This document shows, piece by piece, positions 22,700 to 36,829 of a DNA stretch of 64,000 nt (position 1 is its first letter; each line of letters starts with the position of its first letter). Source of the DNA: Odobenus rosmarus divergens (taxonomy: Eukaryota > Chordata > Mammalia > Carnivora > Odobenidae); the NCBI RefSeq assembly GCF_000321225.1, contig NW_004450276.1, positions 900,300 to 964,299 on the forward strand, in the 5' to 3' direction. The notes beneath the pieces were generated by a model. It ran no database searches. It saw only the letters and a program-made list of their open reading frames with translations, and was not told the DNA's origin. Both the position numbers and the translations under genes were made by a program.

Positions 22700-24244
22700 C
22701 GGGGCCCCAAGGCCTTGGGACTAACCACCACATGGAATGCAGAGTTCCAGTCTGTGCATGCTAACTGGGTCGGCAGAAAGAAGAAAAGGAGAAGGAATAT
22801 TTATGGTACACTTGAGTAATATTTACAGCAGAAGGCACCAGGAATACAAGTTTCCTCATTGCTATTCATAGTGATTTTAAGCAAAATTATGTAATATACA
22901 TTTAATTATATTGAAGAAAACACTAGTACAAATAACTGAGCTTCAATTGTTTCACGGCATTTTTGTGATGGCCTGTTTTTCCATGAAAGCATTCCAGAAA
23001 ATTCCCTGTTCCTGATCTCATTTTATCTGTAGGAAAATAAAATCAAGGAAATTGTGTGTCAATATTTAAATGTGCTGATTTCTCAGCACCCCTCTTTCAG
23101 GGGGGAATAAAGCAATGTTGGTAAGGTTCAGGACACAAATCTCTTTCTCCTTAAGCCATCAAACCTCAGAACCAATTGGCAAAAACATGTTATATGGCTT
23201 TCTAAAATAGCGTGTCAGAGTTGCAAATTTAGTAAACATAAATGAGGATTTGAGCTCATCAGGGATGCGGAGAGTCATTTCTCCTGTACATCTTTCGAAG
23301 ACAATCTTGGAATATCTTTAAGAGGCAGAAGTGTTCTAGGTGAGATTTAGTACAGCAGCTGATCTTTTTCTCCAAAACCATTATAATTGCTAGCAGAAAG
23401 AGAATGAAAAACAAAACAAACCCTGAAAATAAACATATAATCAAGGAAAAGAGTAATATATTTTACCAAAAAAATGTTTTATACATGCAAAAGACCTAGG
23501 GAGGTCATTTGGTATTTCCTAAATTTAAGATTACAAATCACATTGTTTTCTAAAAGGACTGCTCCCCCCCCCCCCCGCCCCAGATATCAATCAGGCATGA
23601 AAAGAAATCCTCACAGGCATTCAAAAACAACAACAATAACAAAAGCAGCTTCTGGACCAAATGGACACAGCTCTTGTTCAGCTGCTTAGTGATATCTTGC
23701 CCCATCTTAACTGATACCAGGAAGCACTTTCCCCAATCATGAGGACTGTAGTCAAGGAGAAAGACACCAGCTCAGCAGTGCTTTATGAAACTATGGCCGG
23801 CAGCATTTCGACGGTCAAGAATCAAGATCCACAATGGCCACTGATGGCTCTTCACATCGTCAGGAGCTGTGCCTTTTCATCCTTAGAGCCCCCTTCTTGG
23901 TCCAATGCCCGAGACAGAACTGTTCACATGCATAACCAATACTGCCTCTTCTGTGTTTTTCCCTCTTGATCAAACCCCTTCTCCCCAGAAGTAAACCCTT
24001 CCACCCCTTATGATCCCACTGTTCTCTGCCCACACCTCCTTCCATCATAGCTCCCCGAAGACTTCATTTCATGTATTTTGTTAACAAGTTTTGTCCCTCC
24101 TTCTAGCCTGCATCCACCACGGCAGTGCCCAAAGCTCTTAGGACAGACACGGCACACATTCGTAGACACTTTGGGGGAGTAGTTTCATCAGGTACAATGG
24201 TAGTGAGCATCAGTTTGTGAGATCATGTAACTCAAACATGAAAG
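22700..24244. other. Unique sequence
   Basis: A poly-C run lies at 23564-23576. The interval 23870-24190 is pyrimidine-rich and could be a decayed L2 3' end, but this is not firm. No coding region recognised. Confidence 0.45.
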
Positions 24245-24542
24245 CCTGTGAATGAGCACATGAAAACATGCTCAACACCACAGCCATTATGGAAATCCAA
24301 CTAAAACTGCTGTCCCATTTCACATCCACTGAGATGGCTATAATCAACAACACACCTAACAGCATGTGACGGCCAGGACGTGGAGACCCTGGAGCCCTCC
24401 CACGGCCTGGCGGGCACGTAAAATGGTGCACATCCTTTGGAGAACGGTCTGGATGTAAACTGGATGAATATACTAGAAGTCACTGAATGGTACACTCTGA
24501 ATGGGTGAGTTGTATGGTTGGTGAATTCTCTCTCAATAAAGC
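24245..24542 (+). mobile_element. Old L1 3' end (ORF2 terminus and 3' UTR), internally deleted
   Basis: ACATGCTCAACACCACAGCC, CCACTGAGATGGCTATAATC, GACGTGGAGACCCTGGA and GTAAAATGGTGCACATCC follow old L1 ORF2. The sequence then jumps to a 3' UTR ending TCACTGAATGGTACACTCTG and TCTCTCAATAAAGC. Part of the ORF2 end is missing between about 24440 and 24465. Confidence 0.8.
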
Positions 24543-24545
24543 AAC

Positions 24546-26201
24546 AGCTTGTGAGCTCTTTGGCATCTGACTAGTCTTTCACCCACACGTAAGCAGGAGC
24601 TGGACTGGCTACTAAGCTAAGGGCTTGCTTCTGACTGAGGTCTTCTCTGAATCGCTCCTTTCTTCAGTCTCTCAAAGGCTGATCATTTTTGGGAAACGAA
24701 GACAGTGTTAAAGACAGTTAAAACTCTCAAGGTCAGCTAATCTGATTTCTCAGATGCTCTACCAATTTGCTGACTCTCTGGATATACTGCTTATTGCTTT
24801 TCTCCTTCATGCTGCTTGTGAGGAGATGTCAAAGCTTGTTATGAGCCTCTGACTGGAGCTACTTGGAGGAGCAGAAGCTGTAGTCTCCAATTAGTCAAGT
24901 TTTTAACTTGAGGAAGCAGGAAGGAGACAACAGTGAGGGAGGCAAGTATGCAGATGGCCAAAATAAACGGCAAATATTCATTTTTTTCTGAAATTAAATA
25001 AGAAATTCACTGATCCACTATTAAAAGCAATGGCTTACAGAGAATAAACTGTACCTGGATTCAATATAAAAGATTTATAACAAGAGTTTCCATAATTACT
25101 GTTGAAAAGCAAGATGCTGTTCTCTAATTACAAGCTTCGCTTAACCTAACTAGTAAAAACAGTAAACAATGGGGTAAAAAGAGTTGAGTCTGTCCAAGTC
25201 ACAAAATATAAAAGCATTAGTAACGGCAGAGGACTTTTAGCTTCCATATATTTATGAGGAGGTGGTACACCCCTCTTCTTCTTTCTGCTACGTGTCCTAT
25301 AAAATGAGATTCTGTCCTGAGACTTTTAAAGAGTTAAGGGAAATCCATTTAAATACTTCTTTAAAAAAAATACCACAAGAACCTTATGAACTTCCTAAAT
25401 CAAAGACTTAAACAATCTCATTTTTATTTTTAATTTATTTTTTGAACCATCAATGCAGCTTTAACTTAAAAAGCTTTTTCACTCAAATTTATTCATAAGC
25501 AAGACAAACACCCTAACAGAATGAGATTAGAAGGGGTCCTTGTGAATCACTAAGGCACCATATTCAGCATGTGTGAAAACTGGGAATTAAATCACTCTCC
25601 TTCCCTGAGATATGCATCTTATGCCTTCAGTATTCAAACATCTGGGATAACTTATTTATCCAAATCAATTAACAAAATTAAAAAGAAAAAGTACCTTCAA
25701 AGGGAAGAATCTTACCAGTATTTAAAAACCCTGAAAGAACCCAAGACAGAGCTCTGTAGATCCTAAGAGATACTTAAAACCAGAGCTAATAAAAGAAGAC
25801 AAAAACAAAAATTTTAACTTTGCTACACAGTTGCACAAAAAGAAAGAAAACTAAATCATAGATTTTGTTACCACTATCTTGCAAATCAGGACAGAAAAAA
25901 TGCCAAGGAGGAGAATTATCCTCTCCTCTCTTCCCTACCAAGTTCTTCATAGGCAAGTGACTTTTGTAGGGGGGTGGACAGACCACAAACAAATTCTTCA
26001 CTGATCTCAGTATGAAAGTCCTCTGCAGGAAAAAAACACAACTCTCTTCACAAATCATTAATGTTTGCCTAGCAGCCCAATTTTACTGGAAATCACTCCT
26101 TAATCTTGATTGAAATGAAAATTTTTTTAAAGACATAAGGACATTTATTGGAAACAAATAAACCCACTCACACACAGTGATAAAAAAAATTCCCACCCTG
26201 A
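24546..26201. other. Unique AT-rich sequence
   Basis: No gene, RNA or repeat family recognised. Open frames are short and motif-free. Confidence 0.5.
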
Positions 26202-26218
26202 CACCATCAAAAACTTTT

Positions 26219-26411
26219 TTTTTTTTTAAGATTTTATTAATTTGACAGAGAAAGACACAGCGAGAGAGGGAACACAAGCAGGGGGAGTGGGAGAGGGAGA
26301 AGCAGGCTTCCTGCGGAGCAGGGAGCCTGATGCGGGGGCTCAATCCCAGGACCCTGGGATCATGACCTGAGCCGAAGGCAGATGCTTAATGACTGAGCCA
26401 CCCAGGCGTCC
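26219..26411 (-). mobile_element. CAN-SINE with perfect 17-bp target duplication
   Basis: Full-length reverse copy running from the T run and AAGATTTTATTAATTTGACA to GAGCCACCCAGGCGTCC. CACCATCAAAAACTTTT is repeated exactly at 26202-26218 and 26412-26428. The perfect flanks and low divergence indicate a fairly recent insertion. Confidence 0.97.
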
Positions 26412-26428
26412 CACCATCAAAAACTTTT

Positions 26429-28072
26429 ATAGTATTTAACACTATTTTAGGACTTCTGTTTAAAAAACAAAACACATTCTGCTCTCTGAAACTCTTTCCA
26501 ACTCCACTCCCTACAAAGGATGAATTAGGAGTAGGCATTTCTCATCACCGCATAACACACCTGTAGAATGCTTTGTCAAATTACATGTACGCAATTATCT
26601 TACTACCTGTGACAAAATTAACTTGCTCTTTCCCTCAGGCTCAACCTGTAATAATGGAATAACACTACTACCAAACTAAATTAAAACATGCAGGCATGTC
26701 CACTCTGTGAAAGGAGAGACCATCTCCTTTGCTCATTATGGTTATTTTAAAGACGCTCCGTATTTGCAGGCACATCACAAGGTTGACGGGATAATAAGCA
26801 GGCTCATAGTGTCTCATTAATCACCTTTCTGTTCCAATAGAGGTTTAGACAAAGACTGTGCAGTAGCAGAGCGAAGCACGATTTTAACAATGTTTTTCCT
26901 CCTACTCAAAATACTGACCTACTGTCCATGCTTATCAAACATGGCACCCAGTAGGTGCTTCATAAATGTTCATTGCTGTTGATGACAATAATGATAAAGG
27001 TCTCTTTCGGGAAGAGACTTACAAACAGGTACAGAAAAGAAAGAGGCACGATGGCAAGAACTGAACTTAAATTTAACTGAAGATCAGCAACAAGAAAAAG
27101 TCCTAAAAGACTTTACATTTTTACCTAAAAGAGAGAAAGCAGTGAATTTTTCATAATATATATTTCATTCATGTTTTTAATATTGATAACTGACACATGA
27201 TTTACAAACAAAAAATGTGAACTATGGAATTTATTTAAATTTGATTTATTTGAATCATCTTTATTAGATAAATTAATTTTTTATTGTCACATATCCAAGA
27301 TGATCCTCCGCACATGAATTTTTACTATGAAATAGTTTAAAAATTTAAATGCTATACGCGTTGAAGTTTTTACTACTGCGCTATCCTGTTTCTTTTGATC
27401 TACTTCCAAAGTTATTTTTCAAGCTTATGTCAAACAAGGCATATGTGATTGAATAAGTGATCTGAAATAGCCTCTTTATTCTTCTCTTTCTAGGTTAAAA
27501 AGGTGCTCTATTCTCTCTAGGTTAAAAAGGTGCTCTGTGTTTAGTGATGAAACTTATTTATTTTGCCGAATTTTCATCTAAAATTTATTCAAGGAAGAGC
27601 CAGTTCAAATTTACATCATTTGAAGGAAAAATGCCAAACGCTCACCCTTCAAGATTACATATATATGTATTTTTTTTACCTTCCTTTAGCATAAGCAGAT
27701 AAATTCTCCGTGTCATGGCAGCTGAGTTTCCCTATTTTTATTTTCTACTGACAGAATATTCAAAGCTGACAAATGTGGTAGGAACAGACATAGTTATTAA
27801 AAGCTTCAATTTACAGCAAATAGTGACAGTTTGCTTTTGCTACTCATAAAGCAAAATCGAGGAGGTATAAATACACAGGGAAGGTAGAACAAGCATGCTT
27901 TAGATCTTTTTAAAATAGTTCCAATAAGCAATGCTCATTTGACATATTATTCCAAAAGTATTAGTTTAGTCACTGATTCAAAAAATAAAAACAGAATTAT
28001 GGCTGGCGACTTTCAATAATACTTTAAAAACTTTACTTATGGTTATGCTTTGTGTATCTAAAGAAGGCTTTT
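26429..28072. other. Unique AT-rich sequence
   Basis: No coding signal. A short L2/MIR-like tail (CCAGTAGGTGCTTCATAAAT) lies near 26948-26967. A 27-bp tandem duplication at 27490-27536 is listed separately. Confidence 0.5.
27490..27536. repeat. 27-bp tandem duplication
   Basis: CTAGGTTAAAAAGGTGCTCT occurs at 27490-27509 and 27517-27536 with a repeat period of 27 bp. There are no mismatches in the shared 20-mer, so the event is probably recent. Confidence 0.92.
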
Positions 28073-28090
28073 AAAAAATCACAGATAATT

Positions 28091-28276
28091 AGGGGCGCCT
28101 GGGTGGCTCAGTCGTTAAGCCTCTACCTTTGGCTCAGGTCATGATCCCAGGGTCCTGGGATCGAGCCCCGCATCGGGCTCCCTGCTCAGCGGGAAGCCTG
28201 CTCCTCCCTCTCCCAGTCCCCTTGCTTGTGTTCCCTCTCTGTGTCTCTCTGTCAAATAAATAAAATCTTTAAAAAA
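28091..28276 (+). mobile_element. CAN-SINE with intact pol III boxes
   Basis: The element starts AGGGGCGCCTGGGTGGCTC and ends AAATAAATAAAATCTTT plus an A run. TGGCTCAGTCG (28104-28114) fits the A-box consensus TRGYNNARNNG. GATCGAGCC (28159-28167) fits the B-box consensus GWTCRANNC. The flank AAAAAATCACAGATAATT is repeated at 28073-28090 and 28277-28294; the A-run end of the right copy is ambiguous. This is the cleanest example of the internal promoter in the window. Confidence 0.97.
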
Positions 28277-28294
28277 AAAAAATCACAGATAATT

Positions 28295-30514
28295 GACTTG
28301 AAACACAAGATGGAGAGTTCTGTACTAATTAAAGAATCATCAAGTATGTGCAGGAGGAAAAAAAATAAGGCAAATAAGCAAAATATTTCCACTGCATAGG
28401 AATAGCTGGTTTGTCACTGAGTTGAATTTCCTACAACTGACAATCTCCCAGACTTTTAATACATTTTACTAATTGCTGAAGTGGAGAAAGACTTGAATGC
28501 ACAAGAACTATGTAAATTCTGAGTAATGGCAGGGGTCAGATAATGTCAGGGACAACACCGAAATGTCTGACATGAAACACTTCATAACCCTTACATGACC
28601 TCTTTGGAGACTGAATCATAGTGGTGTTAAACCATAAAACATATTACCAGCGGAATTTAGTAATGGCAAGAGAGACATCGGGGGGGGGGGAAAACCAGGA
28701 AAATTCATACAGAAAAAGTAAACTGTCTCCCATTCAAAAAGCACGTCATCAGCGAAAGGGGCTCATTTAGAAAGTCTGTTCCGAGGCAGAGACAATATGA
28801 GGAGGTGATGGCCCTGCTCCAAAGAAAGAAAATCAAGTCAGAATCTGGAGAAATGAACCATATCCAGAGACAAGCTTTTGCCAAACTTCCCAAGGTGACG
28901 GGAATGTTATCTTGACTGGCGCGCTCGATACATGGATATAGTCATTTCTCAAAACTCAGGGAACTACATGCTTACGGGATGCATGTTATATGTACATAAC
29001 TTCTGAATTGAAAAAAACTTGTCTTCCAAACATGTATTTATTTTATTGCATTAGATGCAAAATGGACAGTCTTCTGTTAATTTTCAAAAAACTCCTTCTT
29101 AAAAAGCAGGAAAATACAAAAGGGAGAAATGAGAAAAATCTAGGGCACAAAATAGGAGTGGAGCAGAGAGACAAACCATTAAACTTCGAGTCACCAATGG
29201 AAAAAAAAAATCTTTCCAAAGACTCAAATAGTGCCCACGGGGGCAAGTGAAAAAAGAGAAGGAATGATGCCTCATATTTGTATAACCTGACATATTAATA
29301 TATTTAATAAATAAGCGTTTGTTTAATAAACTAGGCCATGAATGGCATCTCCATTTTAAAAGCCGATGAGATATACAGAATAGTTCACTGATGTGCCTAA
29401 GGATACCCAACTAGGACAGAGCCAGGATGCAAATAGATCTCGCAGACTCCTACACATAACTCATCTCACAAAACAATACTCTGTGTGCATATTGTGTGTG
29501 TGGTGTGTAAAACATAAAAATAAGAACCACTGTTAGCTTCATATAGTAGTGATGAGGCTTTCCGCCTCGCCTCCACACAGGATGGGTGAGTATAAATGTG
29601 CTGGAAACTATGCGCATGAACTAAAACAATCGCGAGTTCTTTTTCTTAAATCTTCATTCATTCAACGGCTTAAAAATCTGCAACATTATACTTGGGTATG
29701 CAAATATGTATCCGCTAAATGCTTAACAGCCTAAAGAGCTCTCTGACTAGATATGTTGAGTGTAATTTTATTCTCTTAGCACAATTTTTTATTATGATTT
29801 GATTGAAGTTAGTTGTACTTGATTTCAGAAGAGCAGGCAGAAGATAATGCCAGACAAGACTGCATTTTCAGTGGATTAGTTACTGAGATGTGCTTTTGGA
29901 AATCTTACAGAGAGTGGGAAAGAACGGTACTCTTGAAGGGATGTCACAAAGGTTCACTGAGGCTCAAATGTGACACCAGAGCTGATGGGTGCCTTGGCTC
30001 GTCTTGGAAACCGTGTTCTCACATACACCTCGTCTTGGGTTCCTAAACTCATGAGATTCTGTGTTAGCAATGCCCTTCCTTCCATATGCCCTCTGGTAAC
30101 GTCAGCTGTCCAGCCTCAGAGGGTCACAGCATGACCTTGTAGCACAAATGGTTTGCCCTGTGTGGCTCATTGTGCTTATTCCAAACTTCAAACACATATA
30201 CACACATACACACCCCAAAATGAAGGCAATCTGTCAGTATATATTTCAAAATCACAATCATTGATACAACCCACATACACCTTTTCCTTCCTAGAAAGAA
30301 ACATACATTTTGCATCATTCCATAAAATGTGCAAAATACAATCTAATCATTAGTCAATGGATATTTGAGAATATAATATAGGGGTGAACCACTCAACTGT
30401 AACAGTCCTTAAAATTTTCACTCAAATGAAGTTTGTATCTTCTTCCACAGTGAGACATGGAAGACCAGTCATGGGATGATAAAGGCAAAAGCTTAAGAAC
30501 ATGAGCTTGGGTCT
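28295..30514. other. Unique AT-rich sequence
   Basis: No gene recognised. A G run lies at about 28680-28690. The open frame at 28990-29250 (plus) is lysine-rich and motif-free. Confidence 0.5.
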
Positions 30515-30715
30515 CAGATTCCGGTTCAAAGCTGGGCTCTGTCACTCAGTAGCTGCATTACTGAGGGCAAAAAAACTTAATTGGTTAAAGCCTCAATTTG
30601 CTGATCTATAAAGTGGGGATGACTATATTTTCCTTCAACTTCATAAATTATCCTGAGGAATCAATAAAAAAAACTTACATGAAGGGCTTAGCAGAATATG
30701 TGGCATACATGCTCA
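30515..30715 (+). repeat. MIR SINE
   Basis: AGCTGGGCTCTGTCACTCAG, AGCTGCATTACTGAGGGC, CTCAATTTGCTGATCTATAA and TAAAGTGGGGATGACTATAT follow the MIR order, ending in ACATGCTCAATAG. Confidence 0.8.
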
Positions 30716-33124
30716 ATAGTCCTATAATTATATATATAATTTTGTATATATGTATATATAATGCATATGTAACAACTCTATAATAATCATTTTGAATAGT
30801 GCTATAAAAACAAAAATACAGGAAGTATGTTTCCTTTTTTCCTTAATACTTTTATTTCTGAAATTTTATTAGAACATTTACATGTTGTTACTTAAAATGA
30901 TGAATTAAGTTGCATGTAGTTAGAGAAATATCAGGAAGGAATAGAAAGTGTAAAGAGCAATCCTACCAATTCACAACACTATTGATATTTAAAGTGTATC
31001 CTTCAAAACTTTTTTAAATACACATTTGCATTAAGTATAGGTATAGAGTCTTTTTAAATTTGTAATATATTACAAAAATTCCCCAAAACCATTGGTCTTA
31101 CACAGCATTAAATGGCTGTCTAGCACTCAATCATACTGCTGCATCATGACTTCCCCAATCATAGGCTGTGGGGCACTCTGATATTTCCAATCACCGCTAT
31201 TATAAATGAGGTTAAGTTTTTGTTTCATTGGTTATTTGTTAAAAGGATTATAATCATGTACAAAATAAAGCAAATAAGGTGAGCGAAAAGAACCCCATTT
31301 CTTTCAAGGCTCTGACCAGTAGCTATCGGGTGGGGTTGTTATGAAATCGATGTGTTTCAACAAGTGATTTCTTGGTAACTCCAGAATTCCTTTCCATCAT
31401 GCACCCTCAACCAACCAAGCATACATAGCATATGCCCAATCCTGTTCTTGAATTAACAAGGGTAAAGCTGCAAGCACTTACCTGACCTTACAGAATTAGC
31501 TTACGGTATACTTCCATACACACATTATGTAATGCAAAAAGAAAAGTGGTTTTGACAAAAGTGACAAATTTTACTCAGGGCTTTTACCAAAAAAATTCTT
31601 GGAGATAGGTCATTTAATTAAAAAAAAATTCTCATTTCTTCTACTATTTAATCAACAAAATTAGAATCAGCAGAAACAAAATGTGAGCCAGACATGTTCA
31701 TAGCTATCAATGATGTTTTTCAGTACCAAAAAATTAGAAGAAACAAACAGATAAATAGTGTTTCAAGGAAAAACACACTTCCCTTTAAATCCTGGAAATA
31801 TGCAAACATAATATAGCTTCATACACTCAGGAAACTGGTTCTTTATTCCACAGAGATTTTTCTGTCAGTGTTACAAGCTAAAAACAAAATATGAATGACA
31901 AGTGCACATACTTAGCTGATGGAGAATACAGAGTCCAACACTAACCACATTAATCTCTCATAGAGGTTATGTGACTTCCAGGCAGAAATATTGATTCAGA
32001 CCTAGTCTCCTGCCACCAAGTTTGACAAGTGTTCTAATCTGAGCTGGAAAATTTCTCCCCAAAGTGGTAACTTTCAGTACTTCCCAGAGCTCATCTGGCT
32101 ACCTGGTAACTAACTTGATTATCTAATTTAATTCATGCATTAAGAACTTTTTAATAAACAGGCTGCTGGATAACAGGAGTATATACACATAGATCTCACT
32201 GGATACTGAAAGTTACTCAAAAGCTAATAATTGAAAGAACCAGTCAACATTCTCCATGTAGTTATCCTAGGTTAGATTTTTAGCTTTATGGGGTTTTTTT
32301 GGGTCATTTTTTAATATTGCCACACTTTAATCATACTCAACAATAAGAACAATTCAGTAAACAATTTTAGCGCTTACTCTTCTCAATAAGATTTTTGTGT
32401 GTGCATGCATAACTGAGAGTTTGGAACATTCTCATTCTTCTTCTCCCACAATTTCCTCCAGCTGCCCAGGGTCACCCCCCACAGACAGCTCCTGAACCTG
32501 TGATCAACAAAGTCGGCAGTCTTCCTTGGCTCACGCCAAGGCACAGCGTGATCGTCCACTGGATTCTTCTAGGGGATAATTGGGTATTGTGCTATCATTT
32601 CTCTTCATCTCAAACACAAGGAGTTTTAGCGGCTTATGCCTCCCTTTTCCTTTCCTCTAATCACTGTGCATCTTGGGTTTTTTTGATTTTTCATTTTGTA
32701 TGCCAATTTGTCAACTTCAACTACAACAGAAATAAAACCACAATATATGTGAGAAGACTCTTCCTTAACGTTGTGTTTTGAATTATCTACTCAACTTGGG
32801 GGTTGAGATTTAAAACAACAACAACCCAAAACTGGTGTCATCTGGTAATGTTGTAGATTTTTCTCAGCAGATCTTTCTTGCCCCTTGAAAATATAAACCA
32901 AGTCTGTCCCCATGTTCAAGATTTGATCAGAGAATATTTTGGCATCAAAGATAACTTGGTGTTTATTAAGAAAGCAGAGTAACTTTTTAGTTAAGTTGCT
33001 TTTCTCCTCACATGTAATACAACACAAGGAATGCCAGACTTTATTTGGCTGCCTGGGTCTTTGAAGGGAATGAGATGGTAAGTACGTGAGAATCCTTGCT
33101 ATTCTCTTCCCTCCCCACAAACAG
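30716..33124. other. AT-rich sequence, part probably old LINE
   Basis: An AT-rich tract lies at 30722-30768. The interval 30950-31240, with TAAAGTGTATCCTTCAAAAC, TTAAATGGCTGTCTAGCACT and TCCAATCACCGCTATTATAA, resembles an ancient LINE 3' region, but I cannot place the family. The remainder shows no gene or clear repeat. Confidence 0.4.
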
Positions 33125-33503
33125 TACTGTTCTAAATTTTAATCTTGCCAAACTGGTAGATATAAAATGGTATCACTGTGGTTTTAATTTGTAGTTCTCT
33201 GATCACTAATGAGGCTGACTGTGTTTCCTGTTTCTTCACCGTTAATGTTTCCTTTTCATTGAAATGTTTATTCATACCTCTGACCTAGTGTTATTTTATT
33301 CATATAATTTATCTGTTTTAGATACTAATCCATCCTCAGCAATATGTGCTGCAGATTACTTCTCCCCACTGTGGCTTGTCTTTTCAATTTGTTAAGCATA
33401 CCCTTTTGATAAAGTGAACATTTATTTTGATATAGTTGAATTTATCAATTTTTTTTCCTTTGCACAGTTTGTGTTTTTTTTGCATTTGGTGTAAGAAATG
33501 CTT
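33125..33503 (-). mobile_element. Old L1 fragment, reverse, first part
   Basis: Reverse-orientation L1 words include TCTGATCACTAATGAGGCTG, GTTTATTCATACCTCTGACC, CCCCACTGTGGCTTGTC and GCATTTGGTGTAAGAAATGC. The next L1 words expected after this point reappear at about 35785, so the block 33504-35775 was inserted here. Confidence 0.8.
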
Positions 33504-33513
33504 CCCCCCCCCC

Positions 33514-33828
33514 TTTTTTTTTTGCATTCTGGGTTTCTTTTATTTTATGAAAAAGCTAATTTCAAATCTACATTAAATGAAGCTGAACACAAAGTCTTTG
33601 TGCAGGAGGCCTGGTGGTCTCGTTTACAAAATCCTATGACCACTGTCCTAAGGTCTTAAAGTTTCAGAAAGGATCCTTCGGATGGCTTTGTATTTGCATG
33701 TTTCAATGCCAGAGTGTAGGGACAGACACTGCGTCCGTTGTAAGGCCTTTGTCAGCCCCCAGAGTACCAAGTCACCTCCGTGGTCACCCTCAGCTAAAGA
33801 AATTATGTCCACAAATTTTCCACTTCCC
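33514..33828 (-). pseudogene. 3' end of an unidentified cDNA-like retrocopy
   Basis: On the minus strand the segment ends with a reverse-complement AATAAA (33539-33544), about 15 nt more, and an A run (33514-33523). That is the layout of a polyadenylated transcript copied into the genome. Its other end meets the ARF1 copy at a short duplication, and a matching piece seems to continue at 35581-35775. The C run just outside (33504-33513) is unexplained. I do not recognise the parental gene. Confidence 0.5.
33819..33828. repeat. Putative target-site duplication of the ARF1 copy, left
   Basis: TCCACTTCCC here matches TCCATTTCCC at 35581-35590 with one mismatch. The two flank the A-tail and 5' end of the ARF1 sequence. 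Ten bases with one mismatch is modest support. Confidence 0.5.
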
Positions 33829-35580
<1,752 letters not shown>

Positions 35581-35775
35581 TCCATTTCCCAGTTTTGCCT
35601 CAGGTCTTAAATTTGCAGCCTCATCTTCATCAACAGTTTCCATCATGATGTGTGTGATAGTCTGATACACGTGCATCCACACATACAGCTAGAGAGCATT
35701 CAGCAACATCACCTTTGTTGTCAGTTTCTTCCTTCAGCTCCCAGAGAGGCTCTCTCTTGCTCACTCGCTTTTCTT
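35581..35775 (-). pseudogene. Upstream part of the unidentified cDNA-like retrocopy
   Basis: Located between the ARF1 5' UTR and resumption of old L1 sequence. On the minus strand it includes an acidic stretch METVDEDEAANLRPEAKLGN near 35585-35645. If the ARF1 insert and one duplication copy are set aside, this frame stays open across the junction and stops near 33648-33650. That is consistent with one interrupted sequence, but openness over about 80 codons can occur by chance. No product is recognised. Confidence 0.4.
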
Positions 35776-36400
35776 TCTTTTTTATTTATTTTTTGGTTCA
35801 TTGAAAATTCCATAGTTTTGCTTTCCTTTTAAAAGTTGGTTTCATGATTTAAAGATTCAAATATTTAATCTACCTGGAACTGATTTTCTTTGTATGTCAC
35901 AATCGGGTTTCATTTTTCTTCCTCCATGTGTATAATCCTGCACCTGCATTGCTAATGGGACAGTTCCTCCTCTTTCCACTGATCTGCAACACGCGTGCTG
36001 CCATAAACCAAGTTTGCACGTGTGCATATATCATGTATGGGCTTTCTATACAGTTCCAGTGGTTTGTCTACACTAATACCCTAATTCCTCAGTCTTCATT
36101 ACTCTAGGTTTATAACAGACCTTGGTCTCCATAAGGCAAGACCTCCTATCTCTCCTCTTCTGGTTCTTCCTTAGGAAGGTCTTGGTTATTTTTGACCCTT
36201 TGCTTTTCCAAACAAGAAACCAGAAGTAGCCTGTCAATTTGAACTATCTTTTCTCTCTGGTTGCTTTTAATGTCTCCTCTTTTGTCTTTAATGTCCTGCT
36301 GTCCCACCATGATATGTCTAAATATGTATTTGTGTTGCCTGGTATACAGTGTATTCCCTCTATATGAACATGCCAATCTTTCAACATTTCCAGAAAATTC
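35776..36400 (-). mobile_element. Old L1 fragment, reverse, continued after the retrocopies
   Basis: Continues the L1 of 33125-33503. Markers include AATATTTAATCTACCTGGAA, ATCGGGTTTCATTTTTCTTC, CCACTGATCTGCAACACG, TACAGTTCCAGTGGTTTGTC and AGGAAGGTCTTGGTTATTTT, all in reverse ORF2 order. The frame is destroyed. Confidence 0.85.
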
Positions 36401-36404
36401 TATC

Positions 36405-36790
36405 TTTACACCTTAAATAAACAACTTTACAAGGATGTCTGTATAGCAAACAACCTTAGAAGAGTCTCCCCCTCTGGCACAGAGAGCAGATCTGTTTACT
36501 TTCCTGGAGATAAAATAATGTCTCTCTTTGATGGCCAAAGAGCAGATTTGCTTACAGTCCATTTTAAAAGACTGGGGTCTCTGGATGTGCCTCAGACTTC
36601 CTGCACAACTCATTCTGCATCACCCCCATGTGACTTGGGGAGCATGGGGAATAGGCTTGAACATATAGCTCAGGATGCTTAATGCACTGTAATAAAGTCC
36701 TTTGTATCTGGCCCTGAAGTCTTGCACCTTCAAAGAGCATCTGTGAAACTGTAGCAAGCTTATTAAAATAAAAACAAAATTTTCATTATT
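36405..36790. repeat. Possible LTR-derived segment
   Basis: This block breaks the L1 sequence on both sides and contains TGTAATAAAGTCCTTTGTAT, a polyadenylation-like stretch as in R regions of LTRs. No family is firmly recognised and ends are undefined. Confidence 0.3.
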
Positions 36791-36829
36791 TATTAAATTG
36801 TTATTATGATGAAGTTTCAAGACCCTTCA

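Noticed and set aside
28104..28167. tRNA-like A and B boxes
   Set aside because: They belong to the tRNA-derived head of a CAN-SINE and do not form a tRNA gene.
33504..33523. C run plus T run as a regulatory tract
   Set aside because: Better explained as the A-tail of a retrocopy on the minus strand next to a low-complexity C run.
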